From contig NZ_JHYQ01000029.1 in NCBI RefSeq assembly GCF_000621325.1, positions 1 through 55,372 on the forward strand: 55,372 bases of DNA, in the 5' to 3' direction. The stretch is from Thiothrix lacustris DSM 21227. GTDB taxonomy: Bacteria > Pseudomonadota > Gammaproteobacteria > Thiotrichales > Thiotrichaceae. Of the stretch, positions 47,022-55,233 are shown piece by piece. The notes under the pieces were generated by a model, which saw nothing but the letters and a program-made list of their open reading frames with translations, did not search any database and had not been told where the DNA came from. The first letter of the stretch is position 1. Every line of letters begins with the position of its first letter. The position numbers were made by a program, and so were the translations under genes.

Positions 47022-47957
47022 CTATACCAGCCAGAGGGTGAGGCTTAACAGTAGCCCGTGCAAGATCATGCTGGCGATGGTCATTTTAATCGCCGGTTCC
47101 AGCAAAGCGGGTTCAGCGGCATGGTCACGCAAACTAAGCCCCGCCTTGAACGCCAGCACCAACGGTAACAGGCTCAGCAAAGACCACAATGGCAACAGGG
47201 CGGTACTCACCAGCAACAGCACAATGCTGGCCGCCAACGCCACCGATACCAAATACACCAACGGCGCTTGCCCGACACCCAAACGCACCACCCAATGGTG
47301 TTTACCGCTCGCCGCATCCGCCTCACGGTCAGGGAATTGGTTAATGAACAAGATATTCATCACCAACAAGGCAGCAGGTACACTGATCAGCACCGGGTAC
47401 ATTGCCACTTCCCCGGTTTGCACCAACCATGCCCCCAGCGGGGTGAGGATGCCAAACCCCAAGGCCACGGCAGGTTCCCCCAATCCCCGGCTGTTCAAGC
47501 GTAATGGCGGGGCAGAATATCCCCAACCCAACAACAAACCCGCCACACCGATCCACAGCAAATCCGGGCTGCTTATCCATACCAAGGCGATCCCCAGCAA
47601 TATCGCCACCGTCAGCAGCAACGCACCGAACACCAGCATTTCCCCGGCGCTCAACACCCCGTTCTGGATAAAGCGGCTGCCCCCGGTAAAAGGAAACACC
47701 CGCTGGGTATTACAACCATCCGTACCATTAGCATCGTCGTAGTAATCATTCAGGACATTCACCCCGCCATGCACCAAAGCTGTCGCCAGCAAGGTCAACA
47801 ACAGCAGTAAAAAGCTGACTTTTCCACCTTGATGGACGACTGCCGCCACCCCAATCAGCACGGGAATCAAGCTGGCGGCAAGGAAAGCCGGACGGGTTGC
47901 CAGCCAGTAACGCAGCAAGGGATTACTCAAGCGTATCAGGTCAGGTTCTTGTGTCAT
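47022..47957 (-). CDS. UbiA-superfamily prenyltransferase (MenA-like)
   Basis: A 311-residue integral membrane prenyltransferase with about eight helices. The two aspartate-rich motifs are GGVNVLNDYYDDANGTD (about 65-81) and INQFPDREADAASGK (about 208). The first, with its YxDxxxGTD spacing, resembles MenA (DHNA polyprenyltransferase) more than UbiA. No other menaquinone gene is in the window, so the acceptor (naphthoquinone, or another aromatic) is unproven. It is first in the run with truD, rlmA and gdhA, and divergent from the Cache gene. Confidence 0.82.
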   Translation of the reverse strand: MTQEPDLIRLSNPLLRYWLATRPAFLAASLIPVLIGVAAVVHQGGKVSFLLLLLTLLATALVHGGVNVLNDYYDDANGTDGCNTQRVFPFTGGSRFIQNGVLSAGEMLVFGALLLTVAILLGIALVWISSPDLLWIGVAGLLLGWGYSAPPLRLNSRGLGEPAVALGFGILTPLGAWLVQTGEVAMYPVLISVPAALLVMNILFINQFPDREADAASGKHHWVVRLGVGQAPLVYLVSVALAASIVLLLVSTALLPLWSLLSLLPLVLAFKAGLSLRDHAAEPALLEPAIKMTIASMILHGLLLSLTLWLV

Positions 47958-48010
47958 TAGTTTTAGAAATCCAATTTTGTCGACAAAGTAATAATTTTTA
48001 CACTAAAACA

Positions 48011-48040
48011 TTGCCATTATTAGTCATAATTGTCTACAAT
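48011..48040 (+). promoter_or_regulatory. Promoter of the small Cache protein gene
   Basis: A -35 TTGCCA (48011-48016) and a -10 TACAAT (48035-48040) are 18 bases apart, about 100 bases before the ATG. The message would have a leader of about 95 bases, with GGAGGAGATTGTAA before the start codon. Confidence 0.5.
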
Positions 48041-48141
48041 CGGCCGATGTGCAAATTAAGTGCGCATTCATGTACAAGGCGCTAGAGGAACACCCCAACG
48101 GTGAGCGGCTTGTGTTGTTGGTTAAATGGAGGAGATTGTAA

Positions 48142-48636
48142 ATGAAAAAATTAAGCTACGTTCTAGGTACTGCACTGGTGGCTTTCAGCCTGAATGTTTT
48201 CGCTGCTGACGCTGCTGCCCCAGCAATGGGCACTGAAGCAGAAGCACAAGCCATGAGCGAAAAAGCCATGGGCGAAGTCGACAAAAGCGGCGAAGCAGCC
48301 TTCGACACCTTCACCAAAGCAGACGGTGGCTTCCAGGACAAAGACCTGTACGTATTCTGCATGGATTTGGAAGGCAAAATGCTTTCTCATCCAAAAAAAC
48401 CAGAACTGGTTGGCCAAAACCTACTGAGCTTCGACAAATACGGCGACAAACTGTTTGAGAAAATGGTTGAGACTGCCAAATCTGCTGAAGGCAAAGGCTG
48501 GGTTGACTACAAGTGGCCTTACCCTGTTACTGAAGAACTGAAAGCCAAGAAAAGCTACGTGATCAAAAACACCAAAGGCTTCTTCTGTGGCGTTGGCGCG
48601 TATGCTGCTGAAGCAGCAGCTCCTGCTGCCAAGTAA
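48142..48636 (+). CDS. Periplasmic stand-alone single-Cache protein
   Basis: A 164-residue exported protein. A Sec signal peptide (cleavage near VFA-ADAA) is followed by one Cache_2-type domain (about 40-150; KDLYVFCMDLEGKMLSHPKKPELVGQNL, then GKGWVDYKWPYP and KKSYVIKNTKGFFCGVGAY) and an Ala/Pro tail. Two cysteines (YVFCMDL, GFFCGVG) could form a disulfide. No transmembrane helix follows, so it is a free ligand-binding protein that may feed a receptor elsewhere. Its strong ribosome binding site, own promoter and strong terminator suggest high expression as a single gene. Confidence 0.8.
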   Translation: MKKLSYVLGTALVAFSLNVFAADAAAPAMGTEAEAQAMSEKAMGEVDKSGEAAFDTFTKADGGFQDKDLYVFCMDLEGKMLSHPKKPELVGQNLLSFDKYGDKLFEKMVETAKSAEGKGWVDYKWPYPVTEELKAKKSYVIKNTKGFFCGVGAYAAEAAAPAAK

Positions 48637-48661
48637 TAACATTTACTCAATCTGATAATTG

Positions 48662-48695
48662 GGTTACAGCGCGTTACGCCTGTAACCTTTTTTTT
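48662..48695 (+). terminator. Rho-independent terminator of the Cache gene
   Basis: The GGTTACAG / CTGTAACC stem (48662-48669 with 48680-48687) is followed by eight Ts (48688-48695). It lies 25 bases after the Cache gene stop and 76 bases before ubiD, so ubiD needs its own promoter within or after it. Confidence 0.85.
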
Positions 48696-48771
48696 GGGTA
48701 AATTTTTTTCAAACCCCTGATTCCGATAAGCCCATAGCCGCCCGCCCAACATTTCCGCTATTATCCTTCCC

Positions 48772-50235
48772 ATGAAATACCAAGACCTGCGCGACTTTAT
48801 CCAACAACTGGAAAAAATGGGTGAACTGAAGCGGATTACCGTCGAAGTCGACCCGTATCTGGAAATGACCGAAATCGCCGACCGCGTGCTGCGCTCCGGT
48901 GGCCCCGCCCTGTTGTTCGAGAATCCGAAAGGACACCGCATACCCGTGCTGGCCAACCTGTTTGGCACACCACGCCGCGTCGCCTTGGGCATGGGTGAGG
49001 AATCCACCGAAGCCTTGCGCGAAGTCGGCAAACTGCTGGCCTTGCTGAAACAGCCTGACCCGCCGAAAGGTTTTAAGGATGCCTTCAACAGCCTGCCCAT
49101 TTTCCGCAAAGTGCTGGATATGGCACCGAAAGTGGTCAGCAAAGCCGCCTGCCAACAGGTAGTGGTCGAAGGTGACAAGGTGGATTTGAGCAAACTGCCG
49201 ATCCAGCATTGCTGGCCGGGGGATGCCGCGCCCTTGATTACGTGGGGCTTGGTAATTACCAAAGGGCCAGAAAAAAAGCGCCAGAATCTGGGCATTTACC
49301 GCCAGCAGGTGATCGGCAAAAACCGCGTGATTATGCGCTGGCTGTCGCATCGCGGCGGGGCGCTGGATTTCCGCGAGTTCCAGCAAGCCAATCCGGGTAA
49401 ACCGTTTCCGGTGGCAGTGGCGATTGGTACTGACCCGGCAACGATTCTGGGTGCAGTGACCCCCGTGCCGGATACGCTGTCCGAGTATGCGTTTGCAGGC
49501 TTGTTACGCGGTTCGCGCACGGAGTTGGTGAAAGCCATCGGTGCGGATTTGCAAGTTCCAGCGTCGGCAGAATTTGTGTTGGAAGGGCATATTTACCCCG
49601 ATGACATGGCTCCCGAAGGGCCTTATGGTGACCATACTGGCTATTACAACGAGATTGATAGCTTTCCGGTATTCACCATCGAGCGCATTACCCACCGCAA
49701 AGACCCGATTTACCACAGCACTTACACCGGGCGTCCACCGGATGAACCGGCGATTCTGGGCTTGGCATTGAACGAAGTCTTCGTGCCAATTTTGCAGAAG
49801 CAGTTTCCGGAAATTGTGGATTTCTACCTGCCGCCGGAAGGCTGTTCCTATCGCATGGCCGTGGTGAGCATCAAGAAGCAGTATCCGGGGCACGCCAAGC
49901 GGGTGATGATGGGTGTATGGTCATTCCTGCGCCAATTCATGTACACCAAGTTCATCATTGTGGTGGATGACGATGTGGATACCCGCAAGTGGGAAGATGT
50001 GATCTGGGCAATGACCACGCGCATGGACCCGGCGCGGGATACCACGCTGATCGAACATACGCCGATTGATTACCTCGACTTCGCCTCGCCCGTTTCCGGC
50101 TTAGGCTCGAAGATGGGCATGGATGCGACCAATAAATGGCCGGGCGAAACCACGCGCGAGTGGGGAACCCCGATTGTGATGGATGAAGCCGTGAAAACCC
50201 GCGTGGATGGGATGTGGAAGGATCTGGGTATTTAA
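48772..50235 (+). CDS. ubiD: 4-hydroxy-3-polyprenylbenzoate decarboxylase
   Basis: A 487-residue UbiD-family decarboxylase using prenylated FMN (made by UbiX) in ubiquinone synthesis. The start [22 protein letters not shown] and the central [47 protein letters not shown] and [27 protein letters not shown] segments are the classic UbiD signatures with the Glu/Arg catalytic residues. Length is that of E. coli UbiD (497). It is flanked by a strong terminator upstream and the beta-propeller gene downstream. Confidence 0.95.
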   Translation: MKYQDLRDFIQQLEKMGELKRITVEVDPYLEMTEIADRVLRSGGPALLFENPKGHRIPVLANLFGTPRRVALGMGEESTEALREVGKLLALLKQPDPPKGFKDAFNSLPIFRKVLDMAPKVVSKAACQQVVVEGDKVDLSKLPIQHCWPGDAAPLITWGLVITKGPEKKRQNLGIYRQQVIGKNRVIMRWLSHRGGALDFREFQQANPGKPFPVAVAIGTDPATILGAVTPVPDTLSEYAFAGLLRGSRTELVKAIGADLQVPASAEFVLEGHIYPDDMAPEGPYGDHTGYYNEIDSFPVFTIERITHRKDPIYHSTYTGRPPDEPAILGLALNEVFVPILQKQFPEIVDFYLPPEGCSYRMAVVSIKKQYPGHAKRVMMGVWSFLRQFMYTKFIIVVDDDVDTRKWEDVIWAMTTRMDPARDTTLIEHTPIDYLDFASPVSGLGSKMGMDATNKWPGETTREWGTPIVMDEAVKTRVDGMWKDLGI

Positions 50236-50308
50236 CGCCCCAACCAACCTTTTTCCAACCAACCTCCTCTTACAGTGCGCCTAGAGCGTCACTGTTGAGG
50301 AGGACAAT

Positions 50309-51283
50309 GTGAAACTTTTTCCCCTATCGTTATTATCGTTCAGCTTATTGGCAAGCAGCCCCGCCTTTGCCAAAAATACCGGCTACCTATTCGTCAGCAG
50401 CGAAGATGACCATATCGTCACGGTGCTGGATGGCAAAACGTTTGAAAAAATCAAAGATATAAAAACATCCAAGCGCCCGCGCCACTTGCAGTTCAATCCT
50501 GATAAAACCTTGCTATACGCCGCCTGTGGTGAGGGTGAAAGCATCGACATCATCGATGTTGCGAAACTGGAAGTCACCGATAAAATTGCAGACATCGAAG
50601 ACCCTGAAGCCTTTGACATCAGCCCCGACAATAAAACCCTGTACATCTCACTGGAAGACGATGGCGCATTAGGCATAATCGACCTTACCAGCAAAAAAAT
50701 GACCAAAACCGTGGAAGTCGGTGAAGAGCCGGAAGGTGTACTCGCTAGCCCTGATGGCAAAACCGTGTACGTCACCTCAGAAGTGGCCAACACTGTCCAT
50801 GTTATCGACACTGCCAGCGGCGAAGCCAAAGCCGCTATCGTAGTCGGCGAACGCCCGCGCCGTTTTGCCCTTAGCCCCGACGGCAAGGAACTGTGGGTCA
50901 CCAGCGAGCTGGATGCTTCCGCCAGTATCATTGACGTCGCCAGCAATACCGTGAAAGACAAACTCACCTTCGCCCCCGAAGGCTTCCGCAAGGAAGACAT
51001 TACTCCTGTCGGGATTAGCATGACTAAAGACGGCAAAACCGCGTTCGTCACCATTGGGCGAGCCAACCGGGTAGCCGTCGTGGATGTTGCCGCCCGCAAG
51101 GTAGAAACCTACATTCTTGTCGGGGAACGCGCCTGGAATGCCACCCTGAATCAGGATGAATCCCTGCTGTTTGTCGCCAACGGCTTGAGCGATGATGTAT
51201 CCATCGTCAAGGTTGACGACCGTAAAGTCACCAAATCAGTTCCCGTAGGGCGTGTACCTTACATGGTAGTGGTCGATGATTAA
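50309..51283 (+). CDS. Periplasmic YVTN/PQQ-associated beta-propeller protein
   Basis: A 324-residue exported protein. A signal peptide (cleavage AFA-KNTG) precedes about seven YVTN-type blades (repeated pattern SPDGKTVYVTSE ... VHVIDTASGEAKAAIVVGERP). It resembles the beta-propeller family found with PQQ-dependent alcohol catabolism loci (TIGR03866-like). The start follows TTGAGGAGGACA. It overlaps the ABC-type binding protein gene by eight bases, so the two are coupled. The role is probably periplasmic binding or scaffolding; it has no catalytic motif. Confidence 0.85.
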   Translation: MKLFPLSLLSFSLLASSPAFAKNTGYLFVSSEDDHIVTVLDGKTFEKIKDIKTSKRPRHLQFNPDKTLLYAACGEGESIDIIDVAKLEVTDKIADIEDPEAFDISPDNKTLYISLEDDGALGIIDLTSKKMTKTVEVGEEPEGVLASPDGKTVYVTSEVANTVHVIDTASGEAKAAIVVGERPRRFALSPDGKELWVTSELDASASIIDVASNTVKDKLTFAPEGFRKEDITPVGISMTKDGKTAFVTIGRANRVAVVDVAARKVETYILVGERAWNATLNQDESLLFVANGLSDDVSIVKVDDRKVTKSVPVGRVPYMVVVDD

Positions 51284-52445
51284 GGCTTGCCTTTACGGAC
51301 TATTATGCTGGCTAGCCTGCACCTCGGTATGGGCTGAACAGACCCTCACCATTGGCTATGCCCAGCAAAGCGATGACCCGCGTTACGACGACAAACACCT
51401 CACCGCACAATTTCTGGGGCAAGCGTTAGGCCGCCCTTATGCAGGTGCGGAAGTAGCGCTCAAGGAAGTAAAATTTCACGGGCAAAACGCGGGCATCCAG
51501 TTTGCACTGGAACCGGCCGAAGCCACCACTTCTGCCGATCTGATCAAACAGCTTGAAGCCCTGCAAGGCGAAGGTGTGCGCTTTATCCTCACCGATTTAC
51601 CCGCCACAACCTTAAGTGAGGTTGCCACGGCGTTTAAAGGCAAGGATGTAGTGTTTTTCAACGTCTCTGCGCCTGAAGACAGCTTGAGGCAAGCGCAATG
51701 TCAGGCGAATGTGTTCCACACCCTACCCAACCACGCCATGCAAGCAGATGCGCTGGTGCAATACCTGGTCGCCCACCAGTGGAAGGAAGTACTGGTGTTG
51801 GAAGGTAGCAACCCCGCCGACCAACTGCTTACCGCTGCATTCGAGCGGGCTGCCAAGCGTTATGGTGCAAAAATCGTTGCCAAACGCCCGTTTGTGCTGG
51901 GCAATGACCCGCGTGAACGCGACAAAAACAATATTGCCCTGCTAACAGGTGCTGCTGATTACGATGCCGTTTATATCGCCGATAGCCAAGGTGAATTTGC
52001 CCGTAATGCTGCCTACCAAACCCTGCTACCACGCCCGGTGATAGGATCAGAGGGTTTGAATGCCTTGGCATGGAACTGGGCATGGCAACGCCACGGTGCA
52101 CCGCAAGTGGAGAAACGTTTCGAAAAAATCGCCTCGCGCCGCATGAGCGACCCCGACTGGGCAGCGTGGATCGCGGTCAAAACCATTGCCACGGCTGTTC
52201 AGCAAACCAACGGGGATGATTTCAACAAGCTGCGGGCTTTCCTCACCGCTAATGACACCACATTGGATGGTGCAAAAGGCAGTGCCAGCAGTTTTCGCCC
52301 GTGGGATCACCAACTCCGCCAACCCTTGCTGCTCTCAACCCACAATTGGGTCATAGAACGCGCTCCAGTCACAGGATTTCTGCACGAAAAAAACAACCTC
52401 GACACTCTTGGCTTTGACGAGCATGATAGTACCTGCAAATTCTAA
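51276..52445 (+). CDS. Periplasmic ABC-type substrate-binding protein, PQQ-associated
   Basis: A 389-residue binding protein of the type I periplasmic fold (branched-chain amino acid binding-protein-like). A Sec signal peptide ends near VWA-EQTL. It resembles the substrate-binding component found in PQQ-dependent alcohol catabolism clusters (TIGR03863-like), with FVLGNDPRERDKNNIALLTG near the middle. Its usual membrane partners (ABC ATPase and permease) are not next to it. It is coupled to the beta-propeller gene, and an outer-membrane-like gene follows after ten bases. Confidence 0.83.
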   Translation: MIKACLYGLLCWLACTSVWAEQTLTIGYAQQSDDPRYDDKHLTAQFLGQALGRPYAGAEVALKEVKFHGQNAGIQFALEPAEATTSADLIKQLEALQGEGVRFILTDLPATTLSEVATAFKGKDVVFFNVSAPEDSLRQAQCQANVFHTLPNHAMQADALVQYLVAHQWKEVLVLEGSNPADQLLTAAFERAAKRYGAKIVAKRPFVLGNDPRERDKNNIALLTGAADYDAVYIADSQGEFARNAAYQTLLPRPVIGSEGLNALAWNWAWQRHGAPQVEKRFEKIASRRMSDPDWAAWIAVKTIATAVQQTNGDDFNKLRAFLTANDTTLDGAKGSASSFRPWDHQLRQPLLLSTHNWVIERAPVTGFLHEKNNLDTLGFDEHDSTCKF

Positions 52446-52455
52446 AGGAGTTCCA

Positions 52456-53223
52456 ATGAATCAACGACGTACTGTACTGGTTAGCTTGATCAGTGCCTTG
52501 CTTTGCCCTGCTGTTTTTGCTGATGACGATGCACTGATGGAAATCCCACAGCCACTGAATGACTTTTTCCAGACGGAATCGGTCTTTATGCAGGAAGCGG
52601 GTGAGTGGCAAGTGAGCGTGGGTACAGATTTCACCAACGATGACGCACACAAAACCACTGAGTTATCCACTGGTTTGGAATATGGTATCACCAACAGTGT
52701 ACAAATTGCGTTGGAACATATGCCTTACCTGCACATCAAGCCCAAGGATGATGCGGAAGAGAACATCAGCGGACAAGGCAATACATCGGTGGGACTGAAA
52801 AAAGGCTGGATGCACATTGGTGATTCATTAACCAGTGTGGCGCTAGGTTACGAACACACTTTTGCCAACGATGATGCGGAAGTGATGGCGGACGACGACG
52901 CTGAAGAATTCAGCGATAGCGATGAAATGTCCGTCACTGTAGCACGTGAGTTGGATAAAGCGGGTAACACTCAAGCATCTCTGCAAATCGGTAATGAACG
53001 CAGCGCGGGGCAAAATGAAGGTTTTGCTAATCTGGCGGTATTTCATACTATCGGCAATAAAGTGGTGACGGGCGAATACAACTGGAGCGAAGAAGAACAG
53101 CAGCTAACACAGGGCATTTTCTGGAAACCCGCCAAGGGGCTGGAAGTCGGGACAGCTATCGGTTTCGGCATGGGGAATACCGATGGACAACGCCTGCTTA
53201 CCCGCGTGAATTACGAGTTTTAA
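52456..53223 (+). CDS. Putative outer membrane beta-barrel protein
   Basis: A 255-residue exported protein. A signal peptide ends near VFA-DDDA. The remainder is a set of alternating strands rich in Asp/Glu (GEWQVSVGTDFTND; ELSTGLEYGITNSVQIALEHMP; SVTVARELDKAGNTQASLQIG), ending in phenylalanine (RVNYEF), the pattern of an outer membrane barrel. An acidic insertion (about 138-155) could be a loop. The family is not recognised. The ATG at 52456 follows AAAGGAG. It is third in an operon with the propeller and the binding protein, suggesting a transport or sensing chain from the outer membrane. Confidence 0.7.
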   Translation: MNQRRTVLVSLISALLCPAVFADDDALMEIPQPLNDFFQTESVFMQEAGEWQVSVGTDFTNDDAHKTTELSTGLEYGITNSVQIALEHMPYLHIKPKDDAEENISGQGNTSVGLKKGWMHIGDSLTSVALGYEHTFANDDAEVMADDDAEEFSDSDEMSVTVARELDKAGNTQASLQIGNERSAGQNEGFANLAVFHTIGNKVVTGEYNWSEEEQQLTQGIFWKPAKGLEVGTAIGFGMGNTDGQRLLTRVNYEF

Positions 53224-53314
53224 TGATTGGCATCACGTGGGTCACTACGCAACATAGAGAGCAAGCCACCCACTGTGTTAGAATCTGGGCAAACTCACTG
53301 TTACAGGTTTAGCT

Positions 53315-53908
53315 ATGACCGCACGTACCGCCAGCGTAGAACGCAACACACTCGAAACCCAAATCCGCGTCACCATCAACCTCGATGGTACCGGCAAAGC
53401 CCGCTTTGACACCGGCATCCCCTTCCTCGAACACATGCTCGATCAGGTTGCCCGCCACGGTATGATCGACCTCGACATCGAATGCAAGGGTGATAAGCAC
53501 ATCGACGACCACCACAGTGTCGAAGACATCGGCATTACCTTGGGGCAGGCTTTTGCGAAAGCCGTCAGCGACAAGAAAGGCATCCGCCGTTACGGGCACG
53601 CCTATGTGCCGTTGGATGAAGCGCTTTCCCGCGTGGTTATCGACTTTTCCGGCAGACCGGGGCTAGAACATCAGGTGGAATACCCCCGTTCCAGCATTGG
53701 TTCTTTTGAAACGGATTTGTTTTACGAGTTTTTCCAAGGCTTTGTGAATCACGCGTTAGTGTCGCTGCACATCGACAATCTCAAAGGGCGCAATTCTCAC
53801 CACATTGCCGAAACCGTTTTCAAAGCCTTCGGGCGGGCGCTGCGCATGGCGCTGGAACTCGACCCGCGCATGGCGGGCATCATGCCATCCACCAAAGGGT
53901 CGCTGTAA
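53315..53908 (+). CDS. hisB: Imidazoleglycerol-phosphate dehydratase
   Basis: A 197-residue monofunctional enzyme of histidine synthesis, without the phosphatase domain of E. coli HisB. Metal-binding motifs are [25 protein letters not shown] and [16 protein letters not shown]. Its TAA overlaps the hisH ATG by one base. In many gammaproteobacteria the order hisB-hisH-hisA-hisF follows; here hisA and hisF are absent from the next positions. Confidence 0.96.
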   Translation: MTARTASVERNTLETQIRVTINLDGTGKARFDTGIPFLEHMLDQVARHGMIDLDIECKGDKHIDDHHSVEDIGITLGQAFAKAVSDKKGIRRYGHAYVPLDEALSRVVIDFSGRPGLEHQVEYPRSSIGSFETDLFYEFFQGFVNHALVSLHIDNLKGRNSHHIAETVFKAFGRALRMALELDPRMAGIMPSTKGSL

Positions 53909-54546
53909 TGCAAAAAATCGCTATCATCGACTACAACATGGGCAACCTGCACTCGGTGGAACGCGCCGTCGCCCACGCTGCCGGAACATCTGCCAGCGTG
54001 GTGATTACCGCTGACCCTGACATGATCCTGCAAGCCGACAAAGTGGTGTTTCCGGGGCAAGGTGCGGCGCGTGACTGTATGCGCGAACTCGAAACCCGTG
54101 GCATGGCGGACGTGGTGCGCGAAGTCATCCAGACCAAACCCTTCCTCGGCATTTGCATGGGAATGCAGGTGTTGATGCAGCATTCCGAAGAAAACAGCGG
54201 TATCGAATGCCTCGGTGTGTATGAAGGTAACGTGCGCTATTTCGGCACCGTGCATCAGGAAATCGGTGTGCGTCTGAAGATTCCGCAAATGGGTTGGAAT
54301 CAGGTGTGGCAGCAGATGGAACACCCGCTGTGGAAAGGCATCCCCGACGGGGCACGCTTCTACTTCGTGCACAGCTACTACGTCGAGCCAGTAACGCCGG
54401 ATCTGATTGCCGGGTCTACCGAATACGGCATCAGCTATGCGTCAGCGATTGCCCACGAGAATGTGTTCGCGATTCAGGCGCACCCTGAAAAGTCCGCCGA
54501 TGATGGCCTGAAACTGCTGGAAAACTTTGTTAACTGGCAGGTTTAA
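53908..54546 (+). CDS. hisH: Imidazole glycerol phosphate synthase, glutaminase subunit
   Basis: A 212-residue class I glutamine amidotransferase. The triad is visible: Cys in FLGICMGMQVLMQ, and His/Glu in IQAHPEKSADDG. It supplies ammonia to HisF to make imidazole glycerol phosphate and AICAR. It is coupled to hisB by the TAATG overlap. The gene ends six bases before a convergent gene, so the his operon stops here. Confidence 0.96.
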   Translation: MQKIAIIDYNMGNLHSVERAVAHAAGTSASVVITADPDMILQADKVVFPGQGAARDCMRELETRGMADVVREVIQTKPFLGICMGMQVLMQHSEENSGIECLGVYEGNVRYFGTVHQEIGVRLKIPQMGWNQVWQQMEHPLWKGIPDGARFYFVHSYYVEPVTPDLIAGSTEYGISYASAIAHENVFAIQAHPEKSADDGLKLLENFVNWQV

Positions 54547-54552
54547 AGCTGG

Positions 54553-55044
54553 TTAAGGTTGCCGCTGTTCTTGCTGCAACTGTAACAACCATTGCCGAGC
54601 AGAATCACGGGTAGCGGCGTCGTCAGCCGTTGCTGCCTGTTGATAATGGTTGGCGGCTTCTGCCAGATTTTTCGCTACACCCCAGCCATTATGGTATGCC
54701 CGCCCCAGCCACAACTCCGCACCCTTGTCGCCTGCCATGCTTTCGGCTTGTAAGAAGCTGAAACAGCTTGCTTGCCGTTCCGTATCATGACTGCCCAAAC
54801 TGTCCTCAATGTCGCTTAGCGAGGGAATTCCCTCTGCTGTGCTGCATGTTGCACTCCGTGTTGGTGCCAGAGCAGGTGTGGGTTCGGTTAGTGCAACGCT
54901 GGCTGGCGGGCTGAATTCAGCCTGTTGCTCCAGCGTGGGTTTATTGGCAAACCAGCCAAACGAAAACAGGTAGCTACCGATCAGGATACTAAATAGTGAT
55001 GCGATAATGAGGATTTGGATAATCCAAAAACGGGTAATTCTCAT
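54553..55044 (-). CDS. Membrane-anchored Sel1-repeat protein
   Basis: A 163-residue protein: one N-terminal transmembrane helix (about 7-30, MRITRFWIIQ...), a Pro-rich periplasmic stretch with two cysteines (TCSTAEG, SCFSFLQ), and a single Sel1/TPR-like repeat (LWLGRAYHNGWGVAKNLAEAANHYQQAA, about 108-136), which mediates protein contacts. The function is unknown. The ATG at 55044 begins three bases inside the border of the neighbouring IS-like element. A longer frame to 55077 would take its first 11 codons from the IS end, so the gene's own upstream region has been replaced. Confidence 0.65.
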   Translation of the reverse strand: MRITRFWIIQILIIASLFSILIGSYLFSFGWFANKPTLEQQAEFSPPASVALTEPTPALAPTRSATCSTAEGIPSLSDIEDSLGSHDTERQASCFSFLQAESMAGDKGAELWLGRAYHNGWGVAKNLAEAANHYQQAATADDAATRDSARQWLLQLQQEQRQP

Positions 55045-55047
55045 AAC

Positions 55048-55065
55048 GAGGGTGTAGAAAAACCC
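55048..55065 (+). repeat. Terminal inverted repeat-like end of the IS element
   Basis: GAGGGTGTAGAAAAACCC resembles the ends of IS1182-family elements (GAG-GnnGTAGAAAAA type). It lies downstream of the transposase 3' end and three bases from the Sel1 gene ATG. The other end is outside the window, so the pairing cannot be checked. Confidence 0.5.
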
Positions 55066-55233
55066 GAATCTGATCATCCCATCCAGATCGGGCAGTCATT
55101 TTTTTGAACATCCCAAACGACCGGGCGTTTTTTTCAGCGTTGCCGACTTCCTGCTTCCCCATAACGCCCTGAATGCCACCTGATACGCTCAATACGGTGC
55201 ATTTTTGCGTGTTTGGCAGCATCATTTCCCCCT

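Noticed and set aside
50238-50264. Tandem CAACCAACCT repeats after ubiD
   Set aside because: Two short copies only; likely chance or slippage, with no associated feature.
50273-50294. CAGTGCGC / GCG-T-CACTG imperfect hairpin before the beta-propeller gene
   Set aside because: It is short, with a bulge and no T-run; it could be a leader structure, but there is no support beyond the folding.
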